Assembly (NCBI GenBank): GCA_003646525.1
Contig: QMKU01000003.1
Location: 1-17,298, forward strand
DNA: 17,298 bases
Direction: 5' to 3'
Origin: Campylobacterota bacterium
Lineage (GTDB): Bacteria; Campylobacterota; Campylobacteria; Campylobacterales; Sulfurovaceae
This document shows positions 1-8,269 of the stretch, piece after piece; the stretch's first letter is position 1, and every line of letters begins with the position of its first letter. Position numbers and translations under genes: made by a program. The notes under the pieces are model-generated. The model was not told where the DNA came from and made no database searches. It saw nothing but the letters and a program-made list of their open reading frames with translations.

Positions 1-1540
1 CACCACGACCAATGATATCCATCCAGTAGGTTTTGTCATTGATCTTCATCTGTCCAATTGCTTCAAGTCGTGCGAGGAAATCTTTGGTGGGTGTCGCATA
101 ATTCTCTTTTAGAAAGAGCAGTGCTTGTGCAACTGCATTTTTCTTACTCTCAACCTGTTGCCAGTACTCTTCATCAAGAAGTCCAAGTCTTTTGCCATAA
201 TGAAAAAGCCTCAAGTCGGCATTGTCTTCTCTGAGCAAGAGCCTGTACTCTGCACGACTCGTAAACATTCTATAAGGTTCTTTCGTCCCCTTACTCACCA
301 AATCATCAATCAAAACACCGATATACGCCTCATCCCTACCCAAGACAAAAGGTTCTTTGCCCTGAATAGAGAGTGCCGCATTGATACCAGCCATCAAGCC
401 CTGAGCCGCTGCCTCCTCATAACCTGTCGTTCCATTGATCTGCCCTGCACAATAGAGTCCCTCTATTTTTTTGGTCTCCAAGGTATGCTTGAGGTCTGTT
501 GGTTGAACAAAATCATACTCGATCGCATAGCCATAACGGACAATTGTGGCATTTTCCATTCCCTCCACAGAACGGATCATATCCAACTGTACATCCGTCG
601 GGAGCGAAGTGCTCATCCCATTGATATAATACTCTGTCGCCTCCATCGTTTGCGGTTCGACAAAAATCTGATGCCGAGGTCGATCCCTGAAGCGACTGAT
701 CTTATCTTCAATACTCGGACAGTAGCGTGGTCCCACACCTGCAATCTGACCAGAAAAAAGCGGTGCTCGGTCAAAATTATTTTCAATAATAGTATGTGTC
801 ACCTCATTAGTATAAGTCACATAGCAGGGGAGTTGCTTGGGTTGGAATGATGTACGATCTGTACGAAAAGAGAACGGAATCGGAGGCTTGTCACCATCCT
901 GCACTTCCATCACTTCAAAATCAATACTTTTTCCATCGATACGGGCACAGGTTCCTGTCTTGAGTCTACCTATCGTCAACCCCAAATCTCGCAAATACTG
1001 GGCAAGCTCAATCGAGGCAAATTCGCCCTGCCTACCTGCTTTTTGCTGCTTTTCACCGATATGGATTGTCCCATCGAGAAAAGTCCCTGCTGCGATGATC
1101 ACTTTGGGAGCAAAGTATTGATCTCCTAATTGCGTCTCAATACCTTTGACTTGAAAGTCCTCGATGATCAATCCTGTCACAATCTCCTGCTTGATCTCCA
1201 AATTATCCGTATGCATCACAATATCGCGCATGTAGATACGATAGCGATCCATATCGATCTGAGCACGAGAACCCCGAACTGCTGGTCCTTTGGAGGCATT
1301 GAGCGTCCGAAACTGCAATCCTGTCGCATCTGTCGCCAAGCCCATCTCACCTCCGAGTGCATCAACCTCTTTGACCAAGTGCCCCTTTGCCAATCCACCA
1401 ATTGCAGGGTTACAACTCGATGCTCCTATCTGTTCGACCAGCATCGTCACAAGTAATGTCTTGACACCCATCCTAGCACTTGCCAATGAGGCTTCGATCC
1501 CAGAATGCCCCCCACCGATGACGATTACATCATACTTCAT
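1..1540 (-). CDS. mnmG: tRNA uridine-5-carboxymethylaminomethyl(34) synthesis enzyme MnmG (GidA), C-terminus outside window
   Basis: With MnmE, MnmG installs the carboxymethylaminomethyl (or aminomethyl) group on C5 of wobble U34 in a subset of tRNAs, using FAD and a folate one-carbon donor in the cytoplasm. I translated the minus strand from ATG 1540: it begins [14 protein letters not shown], a Rossmann FAD-binding motif at residues 9-17. The frame stays open to the window edge, giving 513 codons. The two family signatures are visible: [12 protein letters not shown] in the middle and [17 protein letters not shown] in the FAD domain. E. coli MnmG has about 629 residues, so roughly 115 C-terminal residues (the MnmE/tRNA-contact region) lie outside. 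The start has AGGAA 7 bases upstream and a TATAAT box at 1575-1580. The gene diverges from ribE, 54 bp away. No frameshift was seen where I checked the translation. Identity is very secure. Confidence 0.97.
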   Translation of the reverse strand, partial: MKYDVIVIGGGHSGIEASLASARMGVKTLLVTMLVEQIGASSCNPAIGGLAKGHLVKEVDALGGEMGLATDATGLQFRTLNASKGPAVRGSRAQIDMDRYRIYMRDIVMHTDNLEIKQEIVTGLIIEDFQVKGIETQLGDQYFAPKVIIAAGTFLDGTIHIGEKQQKAGRQGEFASIELAQYLRDLGLTIGRLKTGTCARIDGKSIDFEVMEVQDGDKPPIPFSFRTDRTSFQPKQLPCYVTYTNEVTHTIIENNFDRAPLFSGQIAGVGPRYCPSIEDKISRFRDRPRHQIFVEPQTMEATEYYINGMSTSLPTDVQLDMIRSVEGMENATIVRYGYAIEYDFVQPTDLKHTLETKKIEGLYCAGQINGTTGYEEAAAQGLMAGINAALSIQGKEPFVLGRDEAYIGVLIDDLVSKGTKEPYRMFTSRAEYRLLLREDNADLRLFHYGKRLGLLDEEYWQQVESKKNAVAQALLFLKENYATPTKDFLARLEAIGQMKINDKTYWMDIIGRG

Positions 1541-1561
1541 TCTTTATTCCTGATTTTTTGT

Positions 1562-1567
1562 TATAAT
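1562..1567 (+). promoter_or_regulatory. Candidate -10 box of ribE
   Basis: A perfect TATAAT in a T-rich stretch, 27 bp before the ribE ATG, giving an expected transcript start near 1574 and a leader of about 20 nt. No -35 is recognisable; Campylobacterota sigma-70 promoters usually lack a conserved one. The leader is too short for an FMN riboswitch. Confidence 0.6.
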
Positions 1568-1574
1568 TTCTGTA

Positions 1575-1580
1575 ATTATA
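1575..1580 (-). promoter_or_regulatory. Candidate -10 box of mnmG
   Basis: TATAAT read on the minus strand, placing the expected transcript start near 1568 and leaving a 28-nt leader before the mnmG ATG. Together with the ribE box it forms a perfect 7-bp dyad with a 5-nt spacer (1562-1580), so the two promoters face each other over the same DNA. Confidence 0.55.
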
Positions 1581-1594
1581 GCCAAAGGGTGCCT

Positions 1595-2212
1595 ATGTTT
1601 ACCGGACTTATTAGAGAAATCGCTACTGTCAAACGCTATCAAAATAATATTTTAACCATTCGATCGCTTTACAAAGCCAATGTGGGAGATAGCATCGCTA
1701 TCAATGGTGTCTGCCTGACTGTCATCCATGTCAACAGTGATGGGTTTGATTTGGAACTAGCAGATGAAACCCGTTCGATCATCGACGAGAGCAAGATCGG
1801 AGGTCGGGTACATATAGAGCCGGCTATGCAACTCAGTGATAGGTTTGAGGGGCATATCGTACAGGGACATGTTGACTGTATTGGTATTGTGGGCACTGTA
1901 ACAGCCCGCACCAATGCGACAGATTTTATCATCAAAGTTGATCCGAAATTTATCGCTTACATCATCCCCAAAGGCTCCATTACAATCGATGGTGTCAGTC
2001 TCACTGTCAATGATGTTTACGACGATAGTTTCCGCTTGACAATCATCCCTCATACGCTCAGAGAGACACTTATCGGTACTTATGGTGTGGGCACCAAGGT
2101 CAATATCGAAACAGACCTCTTCGCCCGCTATATCGACCACATCCTCCAGCACAGATCTGCCAAAAAGTCTATGAGCTGGGACGATGTCGATAAGGTACAG
2201 GCACTCTATTGA
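1595..2212 (+). CDS. ribE: Riboflavin synthase, alpha chain
   Basis: The enzyme converts two molecules of 6,7-dimethyl-8-ribityllumazine into riboflavin plus a pyrimidine, the last step of riboflavin synthesis in the cytoplasm. The protein has 205 residues, normal for the family, and consists of two homologous lumazine-binding barrels. The duplication is visible as GDSIAINGVCLTV at residues 31-43 and KGSITIDGVSLTV at 126-138, and GHIVQGHVD (86-94) is also typical. The start at 1595 is chosen because MFTGLI is the invariant family N-terminus; the frame is open further upstream to 1505, but that lies in the promoter and the mnmG start. A weak AAAGGG lies before the ATG. The stop overlaps the TTG start of the cupin gene, so the two are probably co-transcribed. 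The name ribC is used for the same enzyme in some species. Confidence 0.95.
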   Translation: MFTGLIREIATVKRYQNNILTIRSLYKANVGDSIAINGVCLTVIHVNSDGFDLELADETRSIIDESKIGGRVHIEPAMQLSDRFEGHIVQGHVDCIGIVGTVTARTNATDFIIKVDPKFIAYIIPKGSITIDGVSLTVNDVYDDSFRLTIIPHTLRETLIGTYGVGTKVNIETDLFARYIDHILQHRSAKKSMSWDDVDKVQALY

Positions 2213-2514
2213 TCTCCAAATCCAATCTATTTGACTACACTATTCCAGAAACAGATGAAACTTTTGACACACTGTTATCGCATAAAAATATCAAAATTGT
2301 ACGGATTATAAGTTCTGGAGATATCGATGACAAAATTTATTGCCAAGAGGAAGATGAGTGGGTCGTCATCTTGGAAGGAGAGGCAATTTTGTTCCTGAAT
2401 GGAGAGAAGAGATCTCTAAAAAAAGGCGATTCTTGTTTCATCCCAGCACAAACTCACCACAATATCCTCGCTACAAAAAGCGGTACAATGTGGCTTGCCG
2501 TACATATTAATTGA
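2209..2514 (+). CDS. Small cupin-domain protein
   Basis: A 101-residue single-domain cupin (small beta-barrel). The core runs from about residue 45 to 100, with EEDEWVVILEGEA (47-59) as the first cupin motif and GDSCFIPAQTHHNI (73-86) as the second. The first motif has acidic residues where classical metal cupins carry HxH, while H83 and H84 remain in the second, so metal binding is possible but not certain. The start is TTG at 2209, overlapping the ribE stop (TTGA). The only later Met is near the C-terminus, which makes TTG the only sensible start. Placement directly after ribE suggests translational coupling, but I see no evidence that it acts on flavins. The substrate is unknown. Confidence 0.85.
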   Translation: MISKSNLFDYTIPETDETFDTLLSHKNIKIVRIISSGDIDDKIYCQEEDEWVVILEGEAILFLNGEKRSLKKGDSCFIPAQTHHNILATKSGTMWLAVHIN

Positions 2515-2617
2515 GGGGAGCACTGGTGTGGGCAATACAAAACTATAGAGATGATATATAAGGCATCTTGTTTTACATCAAAAATCTACTCTAACTATAT
2601 TGCTATCATCATTAATT

Positions 2618-2824
2618 ATGAAAAATCAAAAAATTGTTCTTATTACTGGTGCTAGTTCTGGAATGGGTGGGGCTACCGCTCTGCTGTTGGCTCAAAATGG
2701 CTTCAGAGTCTGTGCAGGTTCACGAACTCCCAATAAGCTTTTAGATATAGCTGAGGAACCTCCCAGAAACAATTCTACCCACCTAACTTGTCCTTTTGCT
2801 CCTGCGTTATTGGGGTGGGGATGA
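2618..2824 (+). pseudogene. Truncated short-chain dehydrogenase/reductase (N-terminal stub)
   Basis: The first 45 or so residues are a clear SDR N-terminus: MKNQKIVLITGASSGMGGAT gives the beta-strand and the TGxxxGxG dinucleotide-binding motif, followed by a helix and GFRVCAGSRTPNKL, the usual second strand. Full SDR proteins have about 250 residues and need the YxxxK active site, both missing here. After about position 2756 the translation (PPRNNSTHLTCPFAPALLGWG) no longer looks like an SDR and soon stops at 2822-2824. No ribosome-binding site is obvious before the ATG. The remnant sits between the cupin gene and the convergent end of the rhomboid gene, which suggests that a deletion or insertion removed the rest. 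A frameshift inside the window cannot explain it, because no SDR sequence follows in any frame. Even if a short peptide is made, it could not be an active reductase. Confidence 0.75.
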
Positions 2825-2834
2825 TGAAGTTGGG

Positions 2835-3524
2835 TTAATATAGCAATGTATTTGTCTGAACATAAAGCGTAGGCAGATATAAGTAGAATCCTATTGCCAC
2901 TAGCAGTATCCCTACTGCAAAAACCCACAAACGCTTCGGATGTCGTGCCACAATTAAGCCAGCGATCAATCCAGAGATCAATCCTCCTGCGTGGGCACTG
3001 ACATCGATATTGGGGATAGAAAAACCGAGGAGAAGATTGAGCCCTATAATAATGGCAAAATTTTTCATAAACTGATGCGCATGCTGACCCAATTCACGGC
3101 GATAGGCGAAGAAGTATCCAGAGAGTGCTCCGAACACACCAAAGATCGCACCAGATGCACCGATACCAACAGTCGCAGGATGCATGGAGATAGAAACAAG
3201 ACTGCCTATCAACCCTGTCAAAACATAGATACTCAGATAATTTTTGGGAGAGAAGTAGAGCTCCATAGGACGACCGATGATATAGAGTGAAAACATATTC
3301 ATCAACAGATGTGTCACTCCTCCATGTAAGAACATCGCAGTGAGTAGCCGCCACCACTCTCCACCGATCACAACCTGTGGACCATAAATAGCTCCCAATT
3401 CAACCAATCCTTGAGTAGGAATATCAATTATGCTACTCGTATAGAGTATTTCGATGGCATAAAAAAGTAGATTAAGCCCGATCAGACTATAGGTAATTTT
3501 GAATCGTTTCAAATCACTTGGCAT
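2835..3524 (-). CDS. Rhomboid-family intramembrane serine protease
   Basis: This 229-residue polytopic inner-membrane protein belongs to the rhomboid family, which cleaves transmembrane segments of other membrane proteins. The diagnostic features are complete: EWWRLLTAMFLHGGVTHLLMN (56-76) with the conserved H72 and N76, the nucleophile S124 in GASG (122-125), and the catalytic H178 in SAHAGG (176-181). About six or seven hydrophobic segments span residues 10-30, 60-85, 97-114, 119-141, 155-170, 178-193 and 199-219. The start at 3524 has a strong GGAGG about 8 bases upstream. It is the last gene of the minus-strand cluster, 15 bp after its upstream neighbour. The substrate cannot be told from sequence, and no GlpG-type cytoplasmic N-terminal domain is present. 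Confidence 0.93.
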   Translation of the reverse strand: MPSDLKRFKITYSLIGLNLLFYAIEILYTSSIIDIPTQGLVELGAIYGPQVVIGGEWWRLLTAMFLHGGVTHLLMNMFSLYIIGRPMELYFSPKNYLSIYVLTGLIGSLVSISMHPATVGIGASGAIFGVFGALSGYFFAYRRELGQHAHQFMKNFAIIIGLNLLLGFSIPNIDVSAHAGGLISGLIAGLIVARHPKRLWVFAVGILLVAIGFYLYLPTLYVQTNTLLY

Positions 3525-3539
3525 AGATAAAAACCTCCA

Positions 3540-3920
3540 TTATTTTATGGCAGAGGGGAAGATCACTCCATCTATACCCATCCTAGCATACTCTTCGATC
3601 TCATCCTCGTGCTCTATCTCAACAATGACCTGTGTGTCAAAAAGATAATTTTGCGCTAGCCCCTGTATCACTCCTGCCATCTCTTTTTTGACAATCACAT
3701 AACGAGCATGCAAGGCATGGGCAAAAAGTGCGGTTTTGATATCCATTGCCCTGAGGGCAAAAGGCAAGCCTTGACTCTCGCAATAGTGTAGTAGGTTGAT
3801 CGATCTGCTGATATCCGAGATCAGCAAAACACTACCCGTAGGCGTTGAGATGATTTTCTCAACAGCATCCACTTGCGCAAAAGACTCACTCTCTACCCAA
3901 GGATGTCCAATAATTTTCAT
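3540..3920 (-). CDS. Hypothetical protein of 126 residues
   Basis: I do not recognise a named family. The protein is soluble-looking, with no signal peptide or membrane segment, and alternates strand-like and helix-like stretches: GSVLLISD (29-36), YVIVKKEM (74-81) and TQVIVEIE (96-103). It ends in EYARMGIDGVIFPSAIK. That end resembles the last strand/loop of a small alpha/beta or TIM-barrel-like fold, but this is an impression only. No catalytic motif is evident. An AGGAT lies about 9 bases before the ATG, inside the end of the upstream gene, and there are only 4 bp between the two genes, so it is almost certainly co-transcribed with rsmG and the rhomboid gene. Coding potential is supported by the packing and by the open frame. 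Confidence 0.75.
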   Translation of the reverse strand: MKIIGHPWVESESFAQVDAVEKIISTPTGSVLLISDISRSINLLHYCESQGLPFALRAMDIKTALFAHALHARYVIVKKEMAGVIQGLAQNYLFDTQVIVEIEHEDEIEEYARMGIDGVIFPSAIK

Positions 3921-3924
3921 CTAA

Positions 3925-4164
3925 TTAAAATCCTGCACACTCTTTAGAGCAGTAGGCTTTTCCCTTGACTATAATACTCTCCTTATAGGTGACATAAGTA
4001 CCACATTTATCACACTCTATTAGCGTGTCCTCTTCGATCTTTTTTTTATCTTCACTTTTTGGAAGATGATCTTTTATCTTTCCACTCAGTTTGGGAAATT
4101 TGCCTCCCACAAGCCTATAGACAGCATAAAAGATAACGGCAAATACAATCAATTTTAATATCAT
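3925..4164 (-). CDS. Small membrane-anchored zinc-ribbon protein (PP0621-like)
   Basis: A 79-residue protein with an N-terminal membrane segment (residues 2-19), a basic and charged linker (30-46), and a C-terminal four-cysteine ribbon: C51-x2-C54 and C72-x3-C76. The spacing and the KGKAYCSKEC ending suggest one bound zinc ion on the cytoplasmic side. Proteins of this layout are usually annotated as the PP0621 family, of unknown function. The ATG shares one base with the rsmG stop (TAATG), indicating translational coupling to rsmG. Its role is unknown; a scaffold or adaptor at the membrane is only a guess. Confidence 0.8.
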   Translation of the reverse strand: MILKLIVFAVIFYAVYRLVGGKFPKLSGKIKDHLPKSEDKKKIEEDTLIECDKCGTYVTYKESIIVKGKAYCSKECAGF

Positions 4165-4778
4165 TACAACTCTTTTGTTTTAAGGCCAACCCATTGGGTT
4201 AGCCTTATATATAGATAATTTCTACGATTTTTTTGTACTATATCATAAATAAGCTGTTGTTGCACATCTTTTATTTCATCAAAGACTCGTTCCCCTTTGT
4301 AAAAAAGATAGGCACTCTCTGCATCACTTACCTGTTGTGTCAGCTCCAAAAGCAGTCTGGTATTGGTCACAGCGCGTGAAGTGATCAACTCAAAAGGAGC
4401 ATGTACAACTACCTCCACACGCTTCCCCTCGACCTGAACATTTTCCAGTCCCAAATCCATCGCGGCATATTTCAAAAATGCTATTCTCTTCTTGAGTGGT
4501 TCTGCCAATACTACCTCCGTCTCAGGCAGGGCTATCGCTAGTACAAGTCCGGGAAAACCTGCCCCTGTTCCTACATCTAGCAAACTCTTTGGTTTTTCGA
4601 TAAAGCTCAGAGGATAAAGCGAATCTAGTATATTTTCGTAAATTGCCTGAATAGTTTTGGCTCCTGTCAAGTTATGTATCGCATTCCATTCATGCAACAA
4701 AATTGCAAATTGTTCCAGTTTTTTGATCGTAATATCATCTAGTTTAATAGACTCTTTTTCCAAATCATCTTTAAGCAT
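4164..4778 (-). CDS. rsmG: 16S rRNA (guanine527-N7)-methyltransferase RsmG (GidB)
   Basis: RsmG transfers a methyl group from SAM to N7 of G527 in 16S rRNA; loss of the enzyme is a known route to low-level streptomycin resistance. The protein has 204 residues, normal for the family. Visible signatures are WNAIHNLTG (31-39), the SAM-binding motif [13 protein letters not shown] (65-77), the acidic residue at the end of strand 2 in LAEPLKKR (91-98), and ITSRAV (132-137). The C-terminus is short and basic. The gene lies 26 bp after the acyltransferase fusion and overlaps the next gene by one base. In many bacteria rsmG (gidB) follows mnmG (gidA); here the two are about 2.6 kb apart and in separate transcription units. 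Confidence 0.95.
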   Translation of the reverse strand: MLKDDLEKESIKLDDITIKKLEQFAILLHEWNAIHNLTGAKTIQAIYENILDSLYPLSFIEKPKSLLDVGTGAGFPGLVLAIALPETEVVLAEPLKKRIAFLKYAAMDLGLENVQVEGKRVEVVVHAPFELITSRAVTNTRLLLELTQQVSDAESAYLFYKGERVFDEIKDVQQQLIYDIVQKNRRNYLYIRLTQWVGLKTKEL

Positions 4779-4804
4779 TATTTTGTCTCTTTTTCTATCT
4801 TATT

Positions 4805-7800
4805 TTATTCGTCCAGTAACGCTATCGCCATCTTCTTGCCGCTGGAAAAATCACTCTTTCCTGTTCCCAATTTCGGGATCTCGTCAACTAGCAAAAACGC
4901 ATGTGGCAAATGGAGTGGCTGCATCCCTTCTTTTGTCAATGTTGCTTTCATACCAGAGACATCATCTATCCCAGAAACCATCACAACTACCCTCTCACCT
5001 TTTTTATCATCAGGCAGTGCTACCGCCATGAGCTCCATCTCAGGAATCTGCAAGAGATCTTTGATCTCCGCTTCAACCGCGCCTAGTGAAACCATTTCAC
5101 CGCCTAGTTTGGCGAAACGGGAGTAGCGATCAACAATAGTGAGGAAACCATCTTCATCAATATGCCCCTTATCTCCCGTCTTGTACCAGCGCATCCCATC
5201 CAATTCGACGATCACCGATTTAGTTCGCTCAGGATCCTCCAGATACCCCTTCATCACTTGTGCCCCACCGATCAGGATAAGTCCGTCTTCGTTGCGTTCT
5301 AGCTCCTCCATCGTCATAGGATCAACGATACGAAAGGCTGTACCTGGCAGTGGCAACCCTACCGTTCCAAGTTTGTTACCCCGTTGTACGGTAAATTTGC
5401 TTGTCTCTAAAATATCTGGCAGATTCACACTAGCAACTGGTGCAGACTCAGTCACACCATACCCTTCCAAAATTTCACGATTATACTTCTCTTCAAAAGC
5501 TTGCTTGACAAAAGGATCAAGCTTCTCTGCTCCTGCGATAGCAAAACGAATCGACTGAAACATCAAAGGATCTATTTTTCGACTCTTAGTATAGAGGCGA
5601 TAGAAAGTCGAAGTGCCAAAGATCACACTTGCCCTATAACGCGCTACGACTCGACCGATCCCTTTGGGGTTGGTTGGGTCAGGATAGCAGACCATTGGGA
5701 TACCATTGACCATAGGGAACAGAGTGCTTACCGTCAAACCAAAGGCATGAAAAAGTGGAAGTGTTGAGAGTATCACATCCTCTTCTCGGACATTGAGTAC
5801 ATCAAAAACCTGTGCCATATTCGCCATAATATTACGATGTGTCAACATCACTCCTTTGGGTTCCCCTTCTGAGCCACTACTAAAAAGTATCACCGCAACA
5901 TCATTATTGCTGCGTTTTTCAAGGCAGACTCTTTTGAGTATAGTAGCTGGCAAGAGTCTGGCTTGGACTAGTGTCCCCAACGATTCCACCTTGCTGATCG
6001 ATCCCTCCACTGCTTCCAGATCTATGACTTCCACCTCGTCGAACAGTGAAGTCATATCCAGCCCTTTTACCTCAAGTTTTTTGAGGAAGCGAGAAGCCGT
6101 ATAGACCGTACGGATATCACTTTTCTGCAAAGCAGAACGCAAACTTTTCTCAGATGCGGTATAGTTGAGATTTACCACCTCTTTGCCTGCCATCAATGCC
6201 GCCATATTGATCATCGCTCCAGCACTACTCGCTGGCATCAAGATACCCACTCTATCACCATAGATTTTGCATACTCGTCTGGCAAAGAGCATCGTACCTG
6301 TCAACATCTTGAGATGACTGAGCTTCTCATCTCTCCAATCGACAGAGCAGTAGCCATTGACACTTCTCTTGGCAGATTTGCCTTTGGCTGTTTCGATCCA
6401 AGCCTCGGGCAGTGTCGACAGAGTGGTCGTGTACTGTTCCCAAGAGGTATATGAGAGTTCAAATACTTTCTGCTTCACCTCTCTGGCTCTACTACTAATA
6501 TTGAGTGGTTTGCCAAAAGCGATCATGACATCATTATGTCGCTGTCTCCGTAGCTCTTTGAGTCGCTCGGAAGAGCGAGAGAGAGGATCACCCCAGAGCC
6601 CCCTGAGATAAAACGGCAAGATAACACCATCCGCATCTCCGACCATTTTTTCAAATCCTCTCTTGAAGCTACCTAGTTGTCCATTGCGACTAATAGTTCC
6701 TTCTGGAAATATACAAACCACTTCACCCTCTCTCAGTAGTCTCTCCACATCGATAATCGCCTGTTTCATGGCACGGGGCGAGACGGGAATCACAGCAAAA
6801 AAATCCAAAAATCGTTTCAAATACCATCGTTCATAGATCGATCTGTCCATGACAAAACGCACACGGCGAGGCACTGCCATCTGTACTAGTGCCCAATCTA
6901 CCCAAGAGATATGATTGCCCAACATCAGTACACCGCCAGCTTGAGGGAAATTCTCAAAATTCAAAACTTTGAGTTTGAAGCGGACAGAGACGATGGAGGT
7001 GATAAGGAACTGTACCAATGATTGGGGCATTTTTCGTAGCAAATAAAGCGTGCCTCCCAAGGCAAAAAGAAGCATCAGATAAAAGAGTCCTATACTCTCT
7101 AATCCCATCAAAGCAAAAAGAACGGTCATCGTCAAAAAGGAGAACATGACTACATTTTGTATGAAGTTATTACCTGCTAAAACTATTCCCAATTCATGCT
7201 CTTTACTATGATACTGTATCAATGCATTGAGCGGAACGATAAAGAGTCCAGATGCCACACCAAACATAAAGAAATTTAGTGCGAGAAAAACAGGATGAGT
7301 AACAGAAGGAAGCAGTAGCAAAGAGAGTGTGATACCTAGTGCACCCAAGGGTATTGTACCGATCTCTATATGGTTGCGTGAAACTTTTCCTGCAATAACT
7401 GATCCGATCACGATCCCAATACCAGCAACTGCCATCATCCCCTGTACGATGATGGTATTGGTGATGCCAATGGTATTTTTGGCATACTCTGGAAAGCTAG
7501 AGAGCACAACCTGTGAAATACCCCAAAAGAGAGACAAGCCTAGTATCGAAGTAAAAATGATCTCTTTTTGATGTAACATCATAAGATTTTTTTTGAGATA
7601 TTCCATACGAATATAACTTGAAAAAGAGAATCGTTTTTCGTTCTCTATGTGTGTATCTGGCAAACGGTATGCTAAGAAAAATTCAATTACAGATCCAAAA
7701 ACCAACAACCATCCGATAGGAGCTATATGCTGTAGAATTTCTGAACTACTCTGGTAGTTAACACCCTCTAAGTAGTTTTCAAAAAAAATCGAATAGACAA

Positions 7801-8269
7801 AAATACCGCTCAAGATAGAGACCGTTGTCACCGCTTGTACTACACCATTTCCCATAGTGATATAGTTGTTGCCCACCAACTCTTTGATATATCCATATTT
7901 GGCAGGCGAGTAGATGGCAGACTGTACTGCCAGCAGGAAGGTCATCACAAATGCCAACTCAAACATCCCTAGATAATAGCTCAGTGTGATCATCAAAGTG
8001 ATGATGACAGCCAATCCAGCTGAGATGCGCATCACACGGCTCTTGGAAAAACGATCCGCGATGAAACCAGAAGGCGAAAAGAGCATAATAAACGGCAGAA
8101 GTATCAAGGCATTGACAATAGCTGTCAGGATGATCTGCGTCTCACCGTCATAGATTTTGAAGACGGTATTTTGAATAATGATCTTGTGTCCTAGATCTGT
8201 AAATGCATTGAGAAAAACTACCACTACATAGGGTAGAAATCCACCAATCTTCCAAATACTCTTTCTCAT
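4805..8269 (-). CDS. aas: Fused lysophospholipid transporter, PlsC-type acyltransferase and acyl-ACP ligase (LplT-Aas type)
   Basis: This 1154-residue inner-membrane protein joins three activities that recycle lysophospholipids. Residues 1-415 form an MFS-type transporter with about 12 hydrophobic helices, resembling LplT. Residues 440-600 are a glycerolipid acyltransferase with the catalytic H453xxxxD458 and the acceptor-binding FPEGT (521-525). Residues 640-1150 are an AMP-binding acyl-ACP synthetase: P-loop SSGSEGEPKG (797-806), EGYGVTES (935-942), YKTGD (1029-1033) and the adenylation lysine K1138 in LGTGKSD. In E. coli, lplT and aas are separate neighbouring genes and aas carries only the last two domains. 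The likely job is to flip lysophosphatidylethanolamine inward and reacylate it using a free fatty acid. The ATG overlaps the stop of mnmD (ATGA), so translation is coupled. No break in any domain is visible. Confidence 0.92.
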   Translation of the reverse strand: MRKSIWKIGGFLPYVVVVFLNAFTDLGHKIIIQNTVFKIYDGETQIILTAIVNALILLPFIMLFSPSGFIADRFSKSRVMRISAGLAVIITLMITLSYYLGMFELAFVMTFLLAVQSAIYSPAKYGYIKELVGNNYITMGNGVVQAVTTVSILSGIFVYSIFFENYLEGVNYQSSSEILQHIAPIGWLLVFGSVIEFFLAYRLPDTHIENEKRFSFSSYIRMEYLKKNLMMLHQKEIIFTSILGLSLFWGISQVVLSSFPEYAKNTIGITNTIIVQGMMAVAGIGIVIGSVIAGKVSRNHIEIGTIPLGALGITLSLLLLPSVTHPVFLALNFFMFGVASGLFIVPLNALIQYHSKEHELGIVLAGNNFIQNVVMFSFLTMTVLFALMGLESIGLFYLMLLFALGGTLYLLRKMPQSLVQFLITSIVSVRFKLKVLNFENFPQAGGVLMLGNHISWVDWALVQMAVPRRVRFVMDRSIYERWYLKRFLDFFAVIPVSPRAMKQAIIDVERLLREGEVVCIFPEGTISRNGQLGSFKRGFEKMVGDADGVILPFYLRGLWGDPLSRSSERLKELRRQRHNDVMIAFGKPLNISSRAREVKQKVFELSYTSWEQYTTTLSTLPEAWIETAKGKSAKRSVNGYCSVDWRDEKLSHLKMLTGTMLFARRVCKIYGDRVGILMPASSAGAMINMAALMAGKEVVNLNYTASEKSLRSALQKSDIRTVYTASRFLKKLEVKGLDMTSLFDEVEVIDLEAVEGSISKVESLGTLVQARLLPATILKRVCLEKRSNNDVAVILFSSGSEGEPKGVMLTHRNIMANMAQVFDVLNVREEDVILSTLPLFHAFGLTVSTLFPMVNGIPMVCYPDPTNPKGIGRVVARYRASVIFGTSTFYRLYTKSRKIDPLMFQSIRFAIAGAEKLDPFVKQAFEEKYNREILEGYGVTESAPVASVNLPDILETSKFTVQRGNKLGTVGLPLPGTAFRIVDPMTMEELERNEDGLILIGGAQVMKGYLEDPERTKSVIVELDGMRWYKTGDKGHIDEDGFLTIVDRYSRFAKLGGEMVSLGAVEAEIKDLLQIPEMELMAVALPDDKKGERVVVMVSGIDDVSGMKATLTKEGMQPLHLPHAFLLVDEIPKLGTGKSDFSSGKKMAIALLDE

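Noticed and set aside
125..1553. Several plus-strand open frames of 87-241 codons opposite the first gene
   Set aside because: They lie antisense to mnmG, which has unmistakable family motifs through the whole stretch; their translations have no recognisable domain.
1581..1594. FMN riboswitch before ribE
   Set aside because: The space between the likely transcript start and the ATG is about 20 nt, far too short for the aptamer.
2553..2577. Possible terminator AGATG...CATCT followed by TTGTTTT after the cupin gene
   Set aside because: The stem is only 5 bp with a 10-nt AT loop, too weak to call.
2692..2928. Minus-strand frame of 78 codons across the SDR stub and the rhomboid gene end
   Set aside because: It overlaps two better-supported features, lacks a plausible start signal, and its translation resembles no protein I know. 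Its middle part is discussed as a possible dispersed repeat.
4657..7571. Plus-strand open frames of 61-139 codons across the acyltransferase fusion and rsmG
   Set aside because: All are in shadow frames of well-supported genes and show no domain or ribosome-binding site.
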